64,000 nt of DNA from Archegozetes longisetosus (taxonomy: Eukaryota; Arthropoda; Arachnida; Sarcoptiformes; Trhypochthoniidae). The notes under the pieces were generated by a model that was given only the letters and a program-made list of their open reading frames with translations, did no database searches and was not told the origin of the DNA. Made by a program: the position numbers and the translations under genes. Position 1 is the first letter of the stretch; each line of letters begins with the position of its first letter. Shown here piece by piece: positions 12,560 through 24,037 of this stretch. Location of the stretch: assembly GCA_018873245.2 (NCBI GenBank), contig JAEMBT020000007.1:6479129-6543128 (forward strand), in the 5' to 3' direction.

Positions 12560-12812
12560 GATAGTGAAACCAGAAAATTTCGAGTGGGGTTCAACACACT
12601 ATATTCATTTTGATTAAATATGTACTTTTCCCGTTAAGACCTATTGTGAAACAGTTTAAAACATCAATTACAATCTATATTCATTTTGTTTTGTAGCAAC
12701 TATCGCAACAAATTGAGAAATTTTTCAATTCAAGAGTATACAACTTTTTAGGTGAAGTTAGTGGCAGTTGGAATCAGAGGTACAGAGGCACCCTCGGCCC
12801 CTATTGGCTTCA
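12560..12812 (+). repeat. Dispersed repeat, copy 1
   Basis: Matches 56445-56706 in the same orientation. Shared blocks include AAACATCAATTACA, TTTGTAGCAA, TTTAGGTGAAGTT and CACCCTCGGC, and the order and spacing agree. Identity looks like about 65-75 percent. No clear coding potential or terminal repeat; family unknown. Confidence 0.6.
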
Positions 12813-13888
12813 TCACTAATCTTTATGCTTCATGTATAGTTAGCACATTCTAGTAGCAAAAAAATCAGTTTGAAGAATAGACTTTTTTTAAAACACACGA
12901 TAATTAGTAAAAATAAGCTTCGAATCTTGATTGCTAAGTCTATTTTATAGGCCTGTATAGACGTAGCGATCTGGTATCGAGATGTGTCAATAGATCTGGC
13001 AATTGAGAAGTAATTCAAGTAAATAATGCTTAACAATAGAGTTAAAGTGATTCGCAAATATAGCTTAAAGTTGAAATTTTAATTTTGATGATGAAAATAC
13101 TTTTCGTACAGTCCAGTTCTAAAAAGCATCAAATTAATAGCTTACTAATACACCAGAAATGAATTCATTTTCGATTGTATTATACCAAAGAGTAGTGAAA
13201 AGTTTGAAAAATCTTTTACACTAGGGAATATACGAACCGCAACACTAAGTTTTAGGTAGATTTTGATCATGTACAGATAAATTCGAAACGCTTTAAATTG
13301 ATATCTTAGCAAACAGCTAAACAGGAGATAATCACCATATCTGTGAAAATATAGCTTCTTATCAAGCATCGTTCATACGTATGCTTGAATGACGCTCTTT
13401 GAATCATGTTTTGACTGAATAATAAAGTGAACTGAAGTTAGATCATGAGATGTTATCTAAAATGATATATTTGTTTACCGTCTTGTTAGTCCAGTAATAT
13501 ATGTGATAGATGAAAATAAAAACAAGTTCAAGACTTGCGGTTCGTATCTTCGTAAGGGTAAAGGATTATGCAACTTATTTTCATTAACTTTTGGCATAAG
13601 ACAGTTGAAAATGAACGCGTATCTGAGATGACATTAGTAGGCGATCAATTAAACGGTTTTCTGAATTTGTACTAATACTTAGACATAAGGAAAATCTGAT
13701 CAATTAGACAATGTAGAGACAATTTAACTTTAGTTGAGCTTATCATTGAGTCAAAACAAAATTCAAAAGGATTAATCACATAGATCTTTAAAACCGATGT
13801 TTGATAAGAAATTAAATTTCACTAGTGCGAGGCTTATCTCTTTAGTAAGAGATTAGTTTAAAGCCTTTATGAATTAGTCGGTGTGTTT

Positions 13889-14054
13889 GTACTGTGATCT
13901 GCAATTGCTATTAATCAAACAGCCGAGATAGCACTGCAGTTTCAAAACAAAACTTTAGATTTTCTATTGTATTGGTCTATAAAACAAATTTGCATGTGTT
14001 GAAACAAAGTGCTACCGAGACTGTTTGGTTAATAGAAATTGCTGATCACAGTAC
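13889..14054. mobile_element. Small inverted-repeat element (MITE-like)
   Basis: 166 bp with two inverted arms of about 60 bp that start GTACTGTGATC at both ends and share GCAATT, CTATTAA, CAAACAG and TAGCACT blocks. Non-coding. No target-site duplication could be read with confidence, so the superfamily is open. Confidence 0.6.
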
Positions 14055-15287
14055 CAATAGTTAGAAGGCTAGAAAAGGTTTTATCAAACAGTACAGTATG
14101 TGATAGTTTATCTTATAAGCTATGTAATCGAAAAGTTGTAAAATGCTTAACAAACTTATAAATCAAAACATGAAAAACATTAAAATGCAGATTTTTAGGA
14201 TAAGATGTCAAATTAAAATTTTAAGAAAATAAATATTCTCTTTAGGTCAAGGTAGAAGCCAGTTTTTGGCTTTTTTCACGGTAAGGTCATCGCTTAATTG
14301 GACAAATTGAAAATAAACTCTTCGTCGGATGATGGATAACTGTTTTTCAAATGGTAAACAACTGTTTCAATGTCAATTACCATTAGGTATTCAAAGTGTT
14401 ATTTGGCAAAATAACAAAATTAATAGCAGCTAGTCGTATGACTTGCTCTTATTTTGGTATCTAATTTTCATTTTCATTTTCATCTTGGCATTGAATCTGT
14501 TCAATCACTTCCTAATATATCCTTCGATGATATCCTTTGAATTTGATTAATTAGTGTTAAGTGATATCCTCAATGCCAAGCTCCAATTCAAACATAAATA
14601 TTTCTGATTTTTCCATATTTTGTCACAATCTTAAACTTATTTTAGCTTTTGATGAGAAAAAAATTTCTATTGAACCAATAGTTAAAATGTGTTTGGCTTG
14701 AGTTAAAGATTTTCGAGATCACGTCTATCGTTTTGAAAATGAATTTGAATTTTGAATCAATTGCTATTAGAGTTTAGGTAAGATTAAAGAAATTCACATG
14801 ATGTATCAATCAATTTATATTTTAAGAACAGCTTTTCGTTAAGGAGCAGAACAAGAATCGGTAAAAAGTTTTAGTTAATGGTACAGGATTGATATAAATA
14901 CTAATACGCCACTTTTATTAATATAAAAAATTTAGCAGAAAATTAAACTTACATGAAATCAAGAAAATTTAAATCAATTATTTAATTTGGATTGTGTTTA
15001 TTTGAATCATGAAAAAAGAAAAAAAGCCTCAAAGCATCCAATGGTAACAGACTGACCACTTCGGTTGCGTGAGATTTTGTCACAAAGCGATTCTTTTAAT
15101 GAAATGCCAGATACTAATAAATTTAACACTCAAGTCGCATAGACTTTTACTGGTGAGAATTATATCAATTGTTAGTGAGTTATTATGAGACTCACGCAAG
15201 TTGCATGAGAGTTGGTCAGTCTGAATAGTAATCATTTAGAGAATAACCATTATTTAATAGAAATCCTTTATTGAGTAGTGTTAATAT

Positions 15288-15352
15288 AAGAATTAGTTTA
15301 GGTTAAGAATAGATAAGAATTAGTTTAGGTTAAGAATAGATAAGAATTAGTT
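15288..15352. repeat. 27-bp tandem repeat
   Basis: Two exact units (AAGAATTAGTTTAGG followed by TTAAGAATAGAT) plus a partial third, starting about 80 bp past the stop codon of the DXO-like gene. Confidence 0.85.
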
Positions 15353-15433
15353 GTAAAGCACGAAACATTCTTCAATAAATAGAAACTAAAGGCAAACTAT
15401 GATTACAGAAAGTTCTTATTACTATCTTTTAGT

Positions 15434-16609
15434 CTATTTACTAGTGTAGAACTCGGGTAAGATTTGTTCACTATTATTAGGATTAATTCGATAACATGAG
15501 ACATATTCTTCCCCTCTATTCAATGTAAACTCATAAATAATCATCTCTTCTGTAATGCATTCCTTCATAAAATCAAACAAACGGCCGAGAAATTCAATGC
15601 ACTTCTTATCAGACCAATAGGCAGAACACATTTCTGCAATTTTGCTCACTTCTCGTTCTTCGATATCAATCAAATAATTATCTGAGTTTCTGTTTCCGAA
15701 AATCAGTTTATGGATTCCTCCGATCGAAGCTTTGCACCAACATTGCAATAATTTCTTTCCATTAAAGAATTCTTGACTTTTAGGTGTTCTGACGATTTGG
15801 ACAACTTTGACATCAACTGGTTTTCCACTTTGGTCGATGGCATCGATTTCATTCAAAGTCAACACTTTGTGTGAATCCAATTTAAAACTGTTTATCACAA
15901 AAAACTTCTCAAATTCGTTGATTTCGTTATCCTTTCGATCAGTTACCAAATGAAGAAATTTTAAGCCGCAAAACGATTGTATATTCACTTCACCATAGAT
16001 TGGATCAAATCGTGGTTCCGCTCGACTCTTAAGCAAATAAATGACACCTAAAAACGCAATTAAAGTATAGTTATAAACAAATGAATATCAAATTTATTGA
16101 ATTTGATCAAAACCTGAAAACATTTGCGCTGAAACTTTCCAATGAATTCCTGAGTCATAAGCTGTTGACATAATGTCTGCGATCGGACCTCCAAACGAGA
16201 CAAAGTTTGGCTTCTCTTTAGATATCAATTGGTTTTCATCCAGACATCTGAGAAAATAAATCCATTTTCGAAGTCTATAATCACAATAATCAGTAATCAA
16301 TCTTTGATTATCGAAACATTGAGTAAAACCGTCTTCAAGATCAAAATACAAATTAGTCTTAGTTTGTGGTAATAACAGTTTCGGTATGGATTTTAACGAA
16401 TCATAACTTTTGTCGCTACTAATACAAAAACGTTTGAGTTGCTTCAATTCATCAAAACGTTTAATTCGAATAATTTGACTCAAATTAATTTTCATTTTAT
16501 TTATTAAAAATCTTTGTTGAGCGAGTCGTTTGTTTTGTTCAATTTTGTCATTTTCTTCTATTTGTTCAATTATTTGATTTAAATGTAATTGAAAATCATT
16601 TAAAGCCAT
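15434..16609 (-). CDS. Divergent DXO/RAI1-family protein, probably catalytically inactive
   Basis: Exons 16114-16609 and 15434-16047 join in phase 1 over a 66-bp intron (TTTTCAG/gttttg ... ttttTAG/GTGTC); 369 residues. The family fold can be followed: FDLEDGF, WKVSAQMFSGVIYL, CGLKFLHLVT, LDSHKVLTLNEIDAID, KKLLQCWCKASIGGIHKLIF, ILPEFY near the end, each with a counterpart in DXO. DXO/RAI1 proteins remove and degrade incompletely capped RNA. Against mouse DXO residues, Glu192 is Leu197, Glu253 is Gln249, Lys255 is Val251 and Gln280 is Lys271; only the Glu/Asp pair (Glu232, Asp234) remains. Nuclease activity is therefore unlikely. Drosophila Cutoff is a known inactive relative acting in piRNA-cluster transcription; shared function is only a possibility. 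Confidence 0.85.
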
Positions 16610-17095
16610 TATTATTAGATTATTGAAAGGATTTAAACATTAAAATGAAAATGAACTATGATTTTCTCGAGAACTGTTTCACGACAAAGAGTCAAATGAA
16701 ATAATGAAAGAGTGAATGACTGAGAGGCCAAACTGACTAGTTTGCAAGAGAGCACAAATATATCGAAATCAAATCTAAAACTTGCCAAAGTTGCTACAGT
16801 TCAAACTCATTTTTAAGATTAACACCAGTACTGATGAACTTGGGCTTGAAATTTGACCGATTAAAACTTGTCTGTGCTGAGGCTCTATTGACAAAATCTA
16901 AAGTACAATCAACTCCAAATAGTTTTCCTTTAATCCAAGATGCGTACAGATAAAAAATGATGGACAGCTGACAAATTTAATAGTTTTACGCGAGAACTAT
17001 AGAGAAGATATTAACTTCAATTTTGCAAATGAAAACCAACACTTGCCTCACGCTCATAACGAAAGTTCATATTTATTGTCTGACATATTGCGATT

Positions 17096-17103
17096 GTTTT
17101 GAC
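17096..17103. repeat. Left 8-bp target-site duplication of hAT element
   Basis: GTTTTGAC, repeated exactly at 18177-18184. Confidence 0.85.
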
Positions 17104-18176
17104 TAGTGTTGAATCCGTTCCTGGAACGGAACTGGAACGGCATTCAAATTTCTCAAAAGTACAGAATAAGAACAGGACGAAAGAACGATGGCCCGAAATG
17201 GCCAAAAGTGGATAATCTCAATGAAATTAGTCCTAAAAGATACCTCATATCAAGAATCATTTATAGCTGAAATTTAAAAATTTTTTTCACGCTATTAAAA
17301 AAGTTATGAAATTTTTTCAACTTTTCGGGTGAATCCAGGCTAATGGGTCTAAAGGGGTTCCCGACCTCCCACTCCCAAGTGTGATATATCATTGGATTCA
17401 GTTCGTCAAGCTGAACATTTTAATATCACACTTGACCACTTCTGATCCGAACCTGACCACTTCTGAACAACTCCCGAACCTTTATGAAAATAATTTTTTC
17501 CCACAGGACTAATGTTAAAGAAAAGTTGAAAGAAATTCATAACTTTTTTAATAGCGTGAAATAAGTTTTTAAATTTCAGCCATAAATGACCTTGACATGA
17601 GGTATTTTTTAGAATTAATTTCATTGGAATTATCCTCTTTTGGCCATTTCGGGCCATTGTCCTTTGAAACATTTAAAGAAAACGGAATAGAAACGAAACG
17701 TAATATAATAAAGAACGTAAACATCTCTAACAATTAAGTGATAAAAAAATACACAATACTGTAATGCTTTACAAAATCGAGGAAAGAATTGAATGATTGA
17801 TTTTAGGTTTCAAATTACATAAACAATAAACCAATGGTATATTAGAGAATTACAATACTATGAGGTGATGTATTAAATCATTAGTGTCTCAAATAGTTCA
17901 AACCAAAAATTTCTGAATTTATTAAATCATATAAGCAGTAAATAATCTACAAATAAAATTGATGATAATAACTAAAATGTCAGAACAGGCAGTAGTTTCT
18001 AGTCATAATGATATAATTTTGATTAGAAAAAATTATAAAATGAACGGAATAGGAACGGAATGCGATTAAAAATTTTCTTAAGGAACGGTATAGAAACGGA
18101 ATGGAATTGAAAATTTTATTTGAGAATGGGATAGGAACTGAACTGAATTAAAAAATTTGAAACGGGATCAACACTA
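17104..18176. mobile_element. hAT-superfamily non-autonomous element
   Basis: 1,073 bp flanked by a perfect 8-bp direct repeat GTTTTGAC. The ends are inverted: TAGTGTTGAATCC at the left and the complement of TAGTGTTGATCCC at the right. Sub-terminal zones carry many GGAACGG-type motifs (17117-17140, 17680-17700, 18040-18165). Eight-base duplications, a TAGTG/CAGTG terminus and short sub-terminal repeats are hallmarks of hAT elements. No transposase is present. The interior contains a large foldback (separate entry). Confidence 0.85.
17185..17680. repeat. Foldback inside the hAT element
   Basis: Two inverted arms of roughly 150 bp (about 17185-17325 and 17525-17675) share ATGGCCCGAAATGGCC, ATACCTCAT, CATTTAT, CTGAAATTTAAAAA, TTTCACGCTATTAAAAAAG and CAACTTTTC. 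They enclose about 200 bp that includes TGACCACTTCTGA repeats. It could be a nested element or an internal part of the hAT copy. Confidence 0.75.
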
Positions 18177-18184
18177 GTTTTGAC
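18177..18184. repeat. Right 8-bp target-site duplication of hAT element
   Basis: Exact copy of GTTTTGAC at 17096-17103. Confidence 0.85.
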
Positions 18185-18672
18185 TTAAAAAAGTGCATTA
18201 ATCATTTAATTAATAATGATCGTAGGGTCGTTCATTACATTCAAATTAAATGATTCGTGTTTTAAGATAAACACATATTCGTAAGCAACTGAATGAGTGA
18301 GCAAACCCCTCAAATTTTGTTCAGAACGCATCCATTTGGGATTCAAATAAGAAAAACTACTTGGTCAAGATTACAAGTTATGAATTTTTGAAAAGTCACC
18401 CTTAATTTAGGTGTTATTTGTCAATAAGGCTGTAAGTTCTAAAGTCTCATTTATCGGTAACTAAAAACAATATTATTATGTATTCTATACATCAATGCAT
18501 TAAATGACTGAAAAATAATGAATTTGTGAGTTGATCATTTGCATAAACTTTTAGGGCATCATTTAAGATGGTAACATCAAATACAATGCTACCAAATTTT
18601 TACAAAAAAATGTGACAATTTTTAAAGTTTAGTAATTAAGCGAACTTATTTTATTAGTTATTTTGCATTACT
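18185..18672. other. Intergenic, nothing recognised
   Basis: Short AT-rich spacer between the hAT element and the decayed coiled-coil paralogue; no frame, repeat or RNA gene recognised. Confidence 0.4.
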
Positions 18673-19135
18673 TTGGGCAGTCGTTGAGTAAAGTTTTCGC
18701 TGTAATTCCTTCCATGATCTTTTCATAGGAATAGTATTGCAGCCATCATTACTCTCTCAACACGTTGATGATCCGACTCTTCGTCAATAATGAAATCTTT
18801 CGTGTGTCTTCTGAGGCCTGTAAAGGATTGATTCAAACATTTGACATATGATTAAAGGATGAGTTGACACAAGATCCATTCAAGTGCTAATTGGATTTAG
18901 AAAAGATACCTCGTCCGGAAAATTGTTTGCGGACGCCATCAGGTTCAAAAGGCAGTCTCTTTTCCAAATCCCATAAATTTGAAGTCTTGATTGAACTGAG
19001 GGCTACTTTGTTTCGCTGACCCATCATTCGGGTGATTATCCAATAACAGAGGATTTGATTGTTTTGATGACTTTTGCAATCTTTTGTCCAACAGTTCGAA
19101 TATAACTTTTACTGCTATTTTTGCCCTTAACAAAC
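18673..19135 (-). pseudogene. Decayed paralogue of the 21367-22014 coiled-coil gene
   Basis: On the minus strand KSSKQSNPLLLDNHPNDGS and QFNQDFKFMGFGK align with KSSKQPNPLLFDNDLNDGS and KLNQNVKFLEFSK of the intact gene, then IDEESDHQRVERVMMAAILF aligns with IDEEPDQSQVEDAVMAAMLF. Relative to the intact gene the frame is broken after GFGK, there is a stop after ILFL, and about 150 bp of the coiled-coil segment are missing. The 5' end stops at the 3' end of a LINE copy. A GTATCT/TTTACAG pair at 18835-18910 could be read as an intron, so a rearranged functional gene is not fully excluded. Confidence 0.7.
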
Positions 19136-19138
19136 TTT

Positions 19139-20345
19139 GATAAAAGATAAGATAAAATAGATAAAATGTTTATTTTGCAAAATGCATGAAAATGCATCAC
19201 GCGGTGCGTCCCTAAAATTACAAATAATGGCAAATATTACATGTTATACCCAGGAATAATACAAAATAAGGTACAAACTTACTAAATATAAAGTTACATC
19301 AAGAATTAATATCTATGGAAATAACAATGTATTAAAGTAGTTTTCAGACTTTCCTATAAAAAAATTATATTTTCCTCATTTCTAATATCTTTAGGTAATG
19401 AGTTGAATAATTCAATTGAATTACATATGAAGTTTTGTCACAAAAATATATACGGGAATACAATTTTTCTATCAATATACCATTTCTAGAGTTGTAAAAT
19501 TGATAATGACTTTTTAAATGATCATAGACTGAAAGCTTATTACTCTTAAAATGAAATAGAATTACAGAATCTTCAAATTTCTTCTGACCTCCAGAGGTTT
19601 TAAACTTAATAAATGTAACCTACTACTATAACTCAAACAATTGTTATTCAATTTAAAGCATATATATCTAGTTATCTTTCTTTGTATCATCTCTATTTTA
19701 TCATTTTGGGTTATCATTAATGGAGATACAGAATTACAATATTCAATTAAAGGTAAAATTTATGTTTTGTATAATGTTAATAATATTTTACCATTTACAC
19801 TATCACACATTCTTCTTAAGATATACCACTTTTGCATGAAACATAATTTATCATCTAATATAACACCTAAATGTTTGTGGTTATTTTGAGTAACAATAGG
19901 TACATTATTAATTGCATATACATTAGGTGATGAATTTCTTTTTAAAGAGATTTTCATATGAGTACACTTTAAAGGGTTTAATTTCAGATGATTTGCCTCT
20001 CACCAAATATATGGACAATTTAAGTCATTTTGTAACATTATAGAATCATTATCATTATAAGTAACTTTAATTAAAACAGTGTCATCAGCAAATGAGTATA
20101 GTTTAGTGATTAATTACATATTGCATATCCGATACATACAGATTATACATTATGGGACTCGATTTAGCTCCTTGGGGCAGACTACTTTCAACTTTATCAA
20201 CCTTAGATTTGCAATTATTAAATCTTACAAATTGCTTTCTATTCTCAAAAAGATTTTCCATTAATTTTAGAAATTTCCCTCTAACTTTAAAATTATATAA
20301 CTTATTTAAAAGTATGCTGTGACATTCTGGATTCAATTCTTCCTT
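19139..20345 (-). mobile_element. 5'-truncated non-LTR retrotransposon (jockey/CR1-like LINE)
   Basis: Minus-strand reverse-transcriptase remains in order: LLNKLYNFKVRGKFLKLMEN, SLPQGAKSSPIMYNLYVSDM, SFADDTVLIKV (the F-ADD catalytic motif), HLKLNPLKCTHMKISL and NHKHLGVILDDKLCF (thumb). A frame change separates the SLPQG and FADD blocks and a stop follows CPYIW, so the copy is dead. The fingers part, endonuclease and ORF1 are missing. The 3' end runs through TGCAAAATAAAC into a TATCTTTTATC-type tail at about 19139-19165, as expected for target-primed insertion. It abuts the decayed paralogue, which it probably disrupted. Confidence 0.88.
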
Positions 20346-21366
20346 TTAATTGTCTGTACTTTTGTTTCTTTCAAACATTTCTTCTACTAATATTGTACTG
20401 ATTTTAGGTTCAAATCGTTGACAACAGTTCTTTATTGAAGTGAAATTTCGAATCACTAGCTAATGCAATAACTGAATATGTTTGCAAACGAGATTTGACT
20501 GAAAATCAACTTATTAAAATTGCACCAGAGAGTGAGATAAGGGTGAGATAATTAGTAAACATTCAAAACTAAAACATTGAATTTGACTTAGTCGTTTTCG
20601 AATACTAAAAGAGTATTTTATTCGAAGATAATTAACTTTTAAACAAATTTGTCATGTGAAAAACGTTTAACCTGATCATATTTAGCAAATACCTTTAAGA
20701 TCTTAATAATTGTGAGCAGATATCAAAATTAAAATTTTGAAAATTTCTCATTTGAGCAAAAGACTCAATGATTTAAACCATGTTTTGAGTATTTGTAATT
20801 GTAGTTTGTAGTTTGGTATATTATCTTCAATCCCAATATTCTACTGTCTAGTCAGTGAGACTATGAGTGAAGCCGACTACTATGATCTCCGAAGTTTGAC
20901 AAAATATGCTCCTCTCGTATCTGTCGAAGTTGGGATGATTTTCTCTTTGTAAAAAGATTTTGGTCGATGACAGACAAAGCGTGTGAGAATCGACAACTGA
21001 AAAGTTAAATGTAATTGACTATGATCAATCTTAAGCTTAAAATTGTAGTTTTGATAAAATCAATTGTAAATTTTAGTCCATGATAATCCCATTTTTCCGT
21101 AACGTTGTCCCATTTTCCAACAAAAAATGCTCATTTTTAGCATCATAACTTTCAGGCCTTAACGATTACATATAAGAAACTGTTTCTTTCAAGTCTATTT
21201 TTGAACAATACAATTATTCATTTTGCATTTTAATGAGTCAAATGATTAAAAATTCATATCTCAATTCAAAATAATCTTTAATGAACATAACTTTTGAGGA
21301 TTATACAATTTTAATATCAATTTGAGCTCAAATTACTTCAAAAAATTTAGAAGTGTATAATTTGGA
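20346..21366. other. Intergenic between LINE and coiled-coil gene
   Basis: Mostly featureless. A 29-codon frame at 20863-20952 (plus strand, MSEADYYDLRSLTKYAPLVS...) has more gene-like codon use than its surroundings and could be a small exon or a relic, but no splice partner was found. Confidence 0.3.
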
Positions 21367-22014
21367 CTAACTTGTTTTATCATTCTTCAATATTTTGGGT
21401 AGTTCTTCGACTAATGCCTTTCTTAGCTCTGACTGTAATTCTTTGATGCTTTTGACAATTTGTTTGGCCGCATTTTCAGTCTTTTCGTTCAACTCTTTTC
21501 TCGATTGTTTGATCTGATCGATCAAAATGTTGGTGCTTTGCCTCAACTGATCGACAATATCTGAACAATAGTCATCCGGAACATAGTTTGCTTTATTCTG
21601 CCGTCTATTCGCAAGATGTGGGAACAGCATTGCTGCCATCACTGCATCCTCGACTTGTGACTGATCAGGCTCTTCGTCAATATTTGGCTCTTTTGCTGGT
21701 CTTGCCTGGTCTAAAATCAATCCTTTTTGCCTATGGTGAGTGAATGGGCTCATTTCAGATCCGTTTGGGTTCTCATTTCTTTTATAGAATCCACCAAACC
21801 TTCGAAAACCTTTGCTTATATCTGCAGGCCTTTTGTTTGATGTCTCAGACAGCGATCTCTTTGAAAACTCGAGAAATTTGACGTTTTGATTGAGTTTAGC
21901 ATTCCTTTGATTCTCTGATCCATCATTTAAGTCGTTGTCGAATAAGAGAGGATTTGGTTGCTTAGAAGACTTGTGGCAATTTTGCTCGAAATTTGATTTC
22001 CTTTGATCACTCAT
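21367..22014 (-). CDS. Hypothetical coiled-coil protein, member of a local gene family
   Basis: Single open frame of 215 residues starting at an ATG in a ccaATGa context; family not recognised. The N-terminal half is polar and basic (KSSKQPNPLLFDNDLNDGS, GFRRFGGFYKRNENPNGS), with an acidic linker (NIDEEPDQSQVEDAVMAAML). The C-terminal third, from about residue 145, is a long amphipathic helix pattern (DQLRQSTNILIDQIKQSRKE and IKELQSELRKALVEELPKIL), predicted coiled coil. No signal peptide or membrane span. A decayed copy lies 2.3 kb away on the same strand, so the locus arose by tandem duplication. Function cannot be inferred. Confidence 0.7.
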   Translation of the reverse strand: MSDQRKSNFEQNCHKSSKQPNPLLFDNDLNDGSENQRNAKLNQNVKFLEFSKRSLSETSNKRPADISKGFRRFGGFYKRNENPNGSEMSPFTHHRQKGLILDQARPAKEPNIDEEPDQSQVEDAVMAAMLFPHLANRRQNKANYVPDDYCSDIVDQLRQSTNILIDQIKQSRKELNEKTENAAKQIVKSIKELQSELRKALVEELPKILKNDKTS

Positions 22015-23981
22015 TGGTTAAACTTTGATTCTCTGATTGTTTTGACACTATTTGAAAAGAAGAGTTTGTTATATTTGAATTACTGGCAAAGAGATCATCA
22101 AACATCTATTGAATGGTCAAAATATTCTATCTAACGAAAATATTTTCAAAACTTAGTGCTATTATAGCGGTCGCGTGCATTGTTTACTTTTTCATAAAAC
22201 TATTGTTATTATGTTCTGTTAAGACAGGAATTAATAAAACCTTACTTAACTTTTTATTGTTTCCTTATTTGCGAATAATTCTTATTTTTAAATCTAAATA
22301 TGTAATTAAGAGGAGCATACTTTCTATTATTTGAGACGATTTTGCTTTGAAAACAATCAAAAGGTTTTAGTTATGAGCCGCAAAACCAATAAAAATTTCA
22401 ATAAAATATTTTATGTAGTTTTAAGAATATAACTAAAGATTAACCTAAATATAGACCATAAAGGCTTTTATCGACTAAGAAGTGTGAATCTTATTTATTG
22501 ATTGCTGTAGTTGTTGGTAGCAAAACAGTTTTAAAAGTTTAAATATTAGATTTCAGTTGTGAATGTGCATTATTATAAAGATGTTATTGTAACTGAGAGA
22601 TCTATGGAAGAACAACTTATGGCCACTTTGATTGTTGACCTTTTCACGCAGTTAATTCAACATAGTTGTTTATTGCATACGCGCTTCAGTTACTGATTGT
22701 TTTCAATTTTGATGACAGGTTCATCTATATTTAGGTGGGCATAAAAACTCAAAGACTTGTTATTTTCTGTTTTTCCATACGTCCTCTAAATTAAGTTTTT
22801 TTGTTATTAGTTACTACGTGATCTGCTTAACAATTGTTACTTTCGGATTGTTATTAAAAATAAAGACAATCAAAAAACTTTCCAACTCTCGAGATAAGCT
22901 TCAAATAAACATGAGTGAGTGCGCGTAAAATCCCTTAACATTGAAATGAATAATGAGTTGTGCGAGACTTAAAGAGCTTTATATAATAATGGAGGTCGTG
23001 CTTCTAATAATTCATTTCTTTTTTCATTGTCATTTCCGCTTTTTCCATCTTTTTCAATATTCAAATCCTTAAAACTTTTGACAGCATTTGTCGCCAATCA
23101 CTAACCAAAGTTCTTATGTTGATCGAAGTTGTTGATCATGAAGAGCCATCTTATGACCATCAGCTTTAATATTATAAGAACAAACTAATAAAGCGCCAGA
23201 AAGTTGTCATCAGTTAAAATTTCTTTATTGACCACTTTGAACGGCTATAAAATGAAAAAATGATAATTGAAAAGATTAGACTAATATTTGATCAAACTAA
23301 TGGCCTACTCGTAAGATACCTATTATTATGAAACTTTCTATTCTTCTTCTGTTGTTTGAGGACTGGTATTGATCGAGTTCAACATTACAATTGATTACAA
23401 TAGTTATATATTTAGAGTCATTTAAGACTGTCGGTCACAAACAAATTAATGTCCAATACTCCAGAAAACAATAATTTTTTCAACGTTTCGATTTACTCAT
23501 AAAACCTGTCCAAAAGAATACTGTTTAGAAAATGAAAGATTGGTCTACAAGTTGAAAGAAAGAAATGGAAGAATTCAGAATCGAAGTGAGTTAAGTCCTT
23601 TTAAATAATTTTTGTAGATATTGATCAATTTATAGATACTAGAATAGATGCTAGAAGTATAAGTTAGTAAAAACGATTAAGCTTAATTCAAAATAGATTA
23701 CATAAGAGCTTTGTTTTGTTATGCAAACCAATCAATGATAAAAAAATGTAAAATTGAATGCAGGTTTGAAGGTTTTATAGAATCATTAATCATGAGAATC
23801 GAGTTAATAGCATGAAATACAGATTAACAAAAATACTAGTATTGTTTAGTCTTAGTCAATATCGTGTCAATATTTTAATAAAACTATTAAAGACATGAGT
23901 TTCAAATGATTGAAATATAAATAAATATCAATTAGTCAAATATATAATTATGATTTGATTCAATTTTTGCTTAACCTAATA

Positions 23982-23986
23982 CAGTC

Positions 23987-24037
<51 letters not shown>

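Larger units (their letters stand above)
11831..15433. other. Intergenic stretch with small repeats
   Basis: No gene seen. It contains a dispersed-repeat copy at about 12560-12812, a 166-bp inverted-repeat element at 13889-14054, and a 27-bp tandem repeat at 15288-15352 that probably lies in the 3' region of the DXO-like gene. An AATAAA on the minus strand at 15267-15272 could end that gene's transcript. Confidence 0.4.

Noticed and set aside
17406-17672. 88-codon minus-strand frame inside the hAT element
   Set aside because: It lies on the foldback arm and spacer; composition and content follow the repeat, not a gene.
20863-20952. 29-codon plus-strand frame starting MSEADYYDL
   Set aside because: Reads like coding sequence but is too short, ends in a stop, and has no identifiable splice partner.
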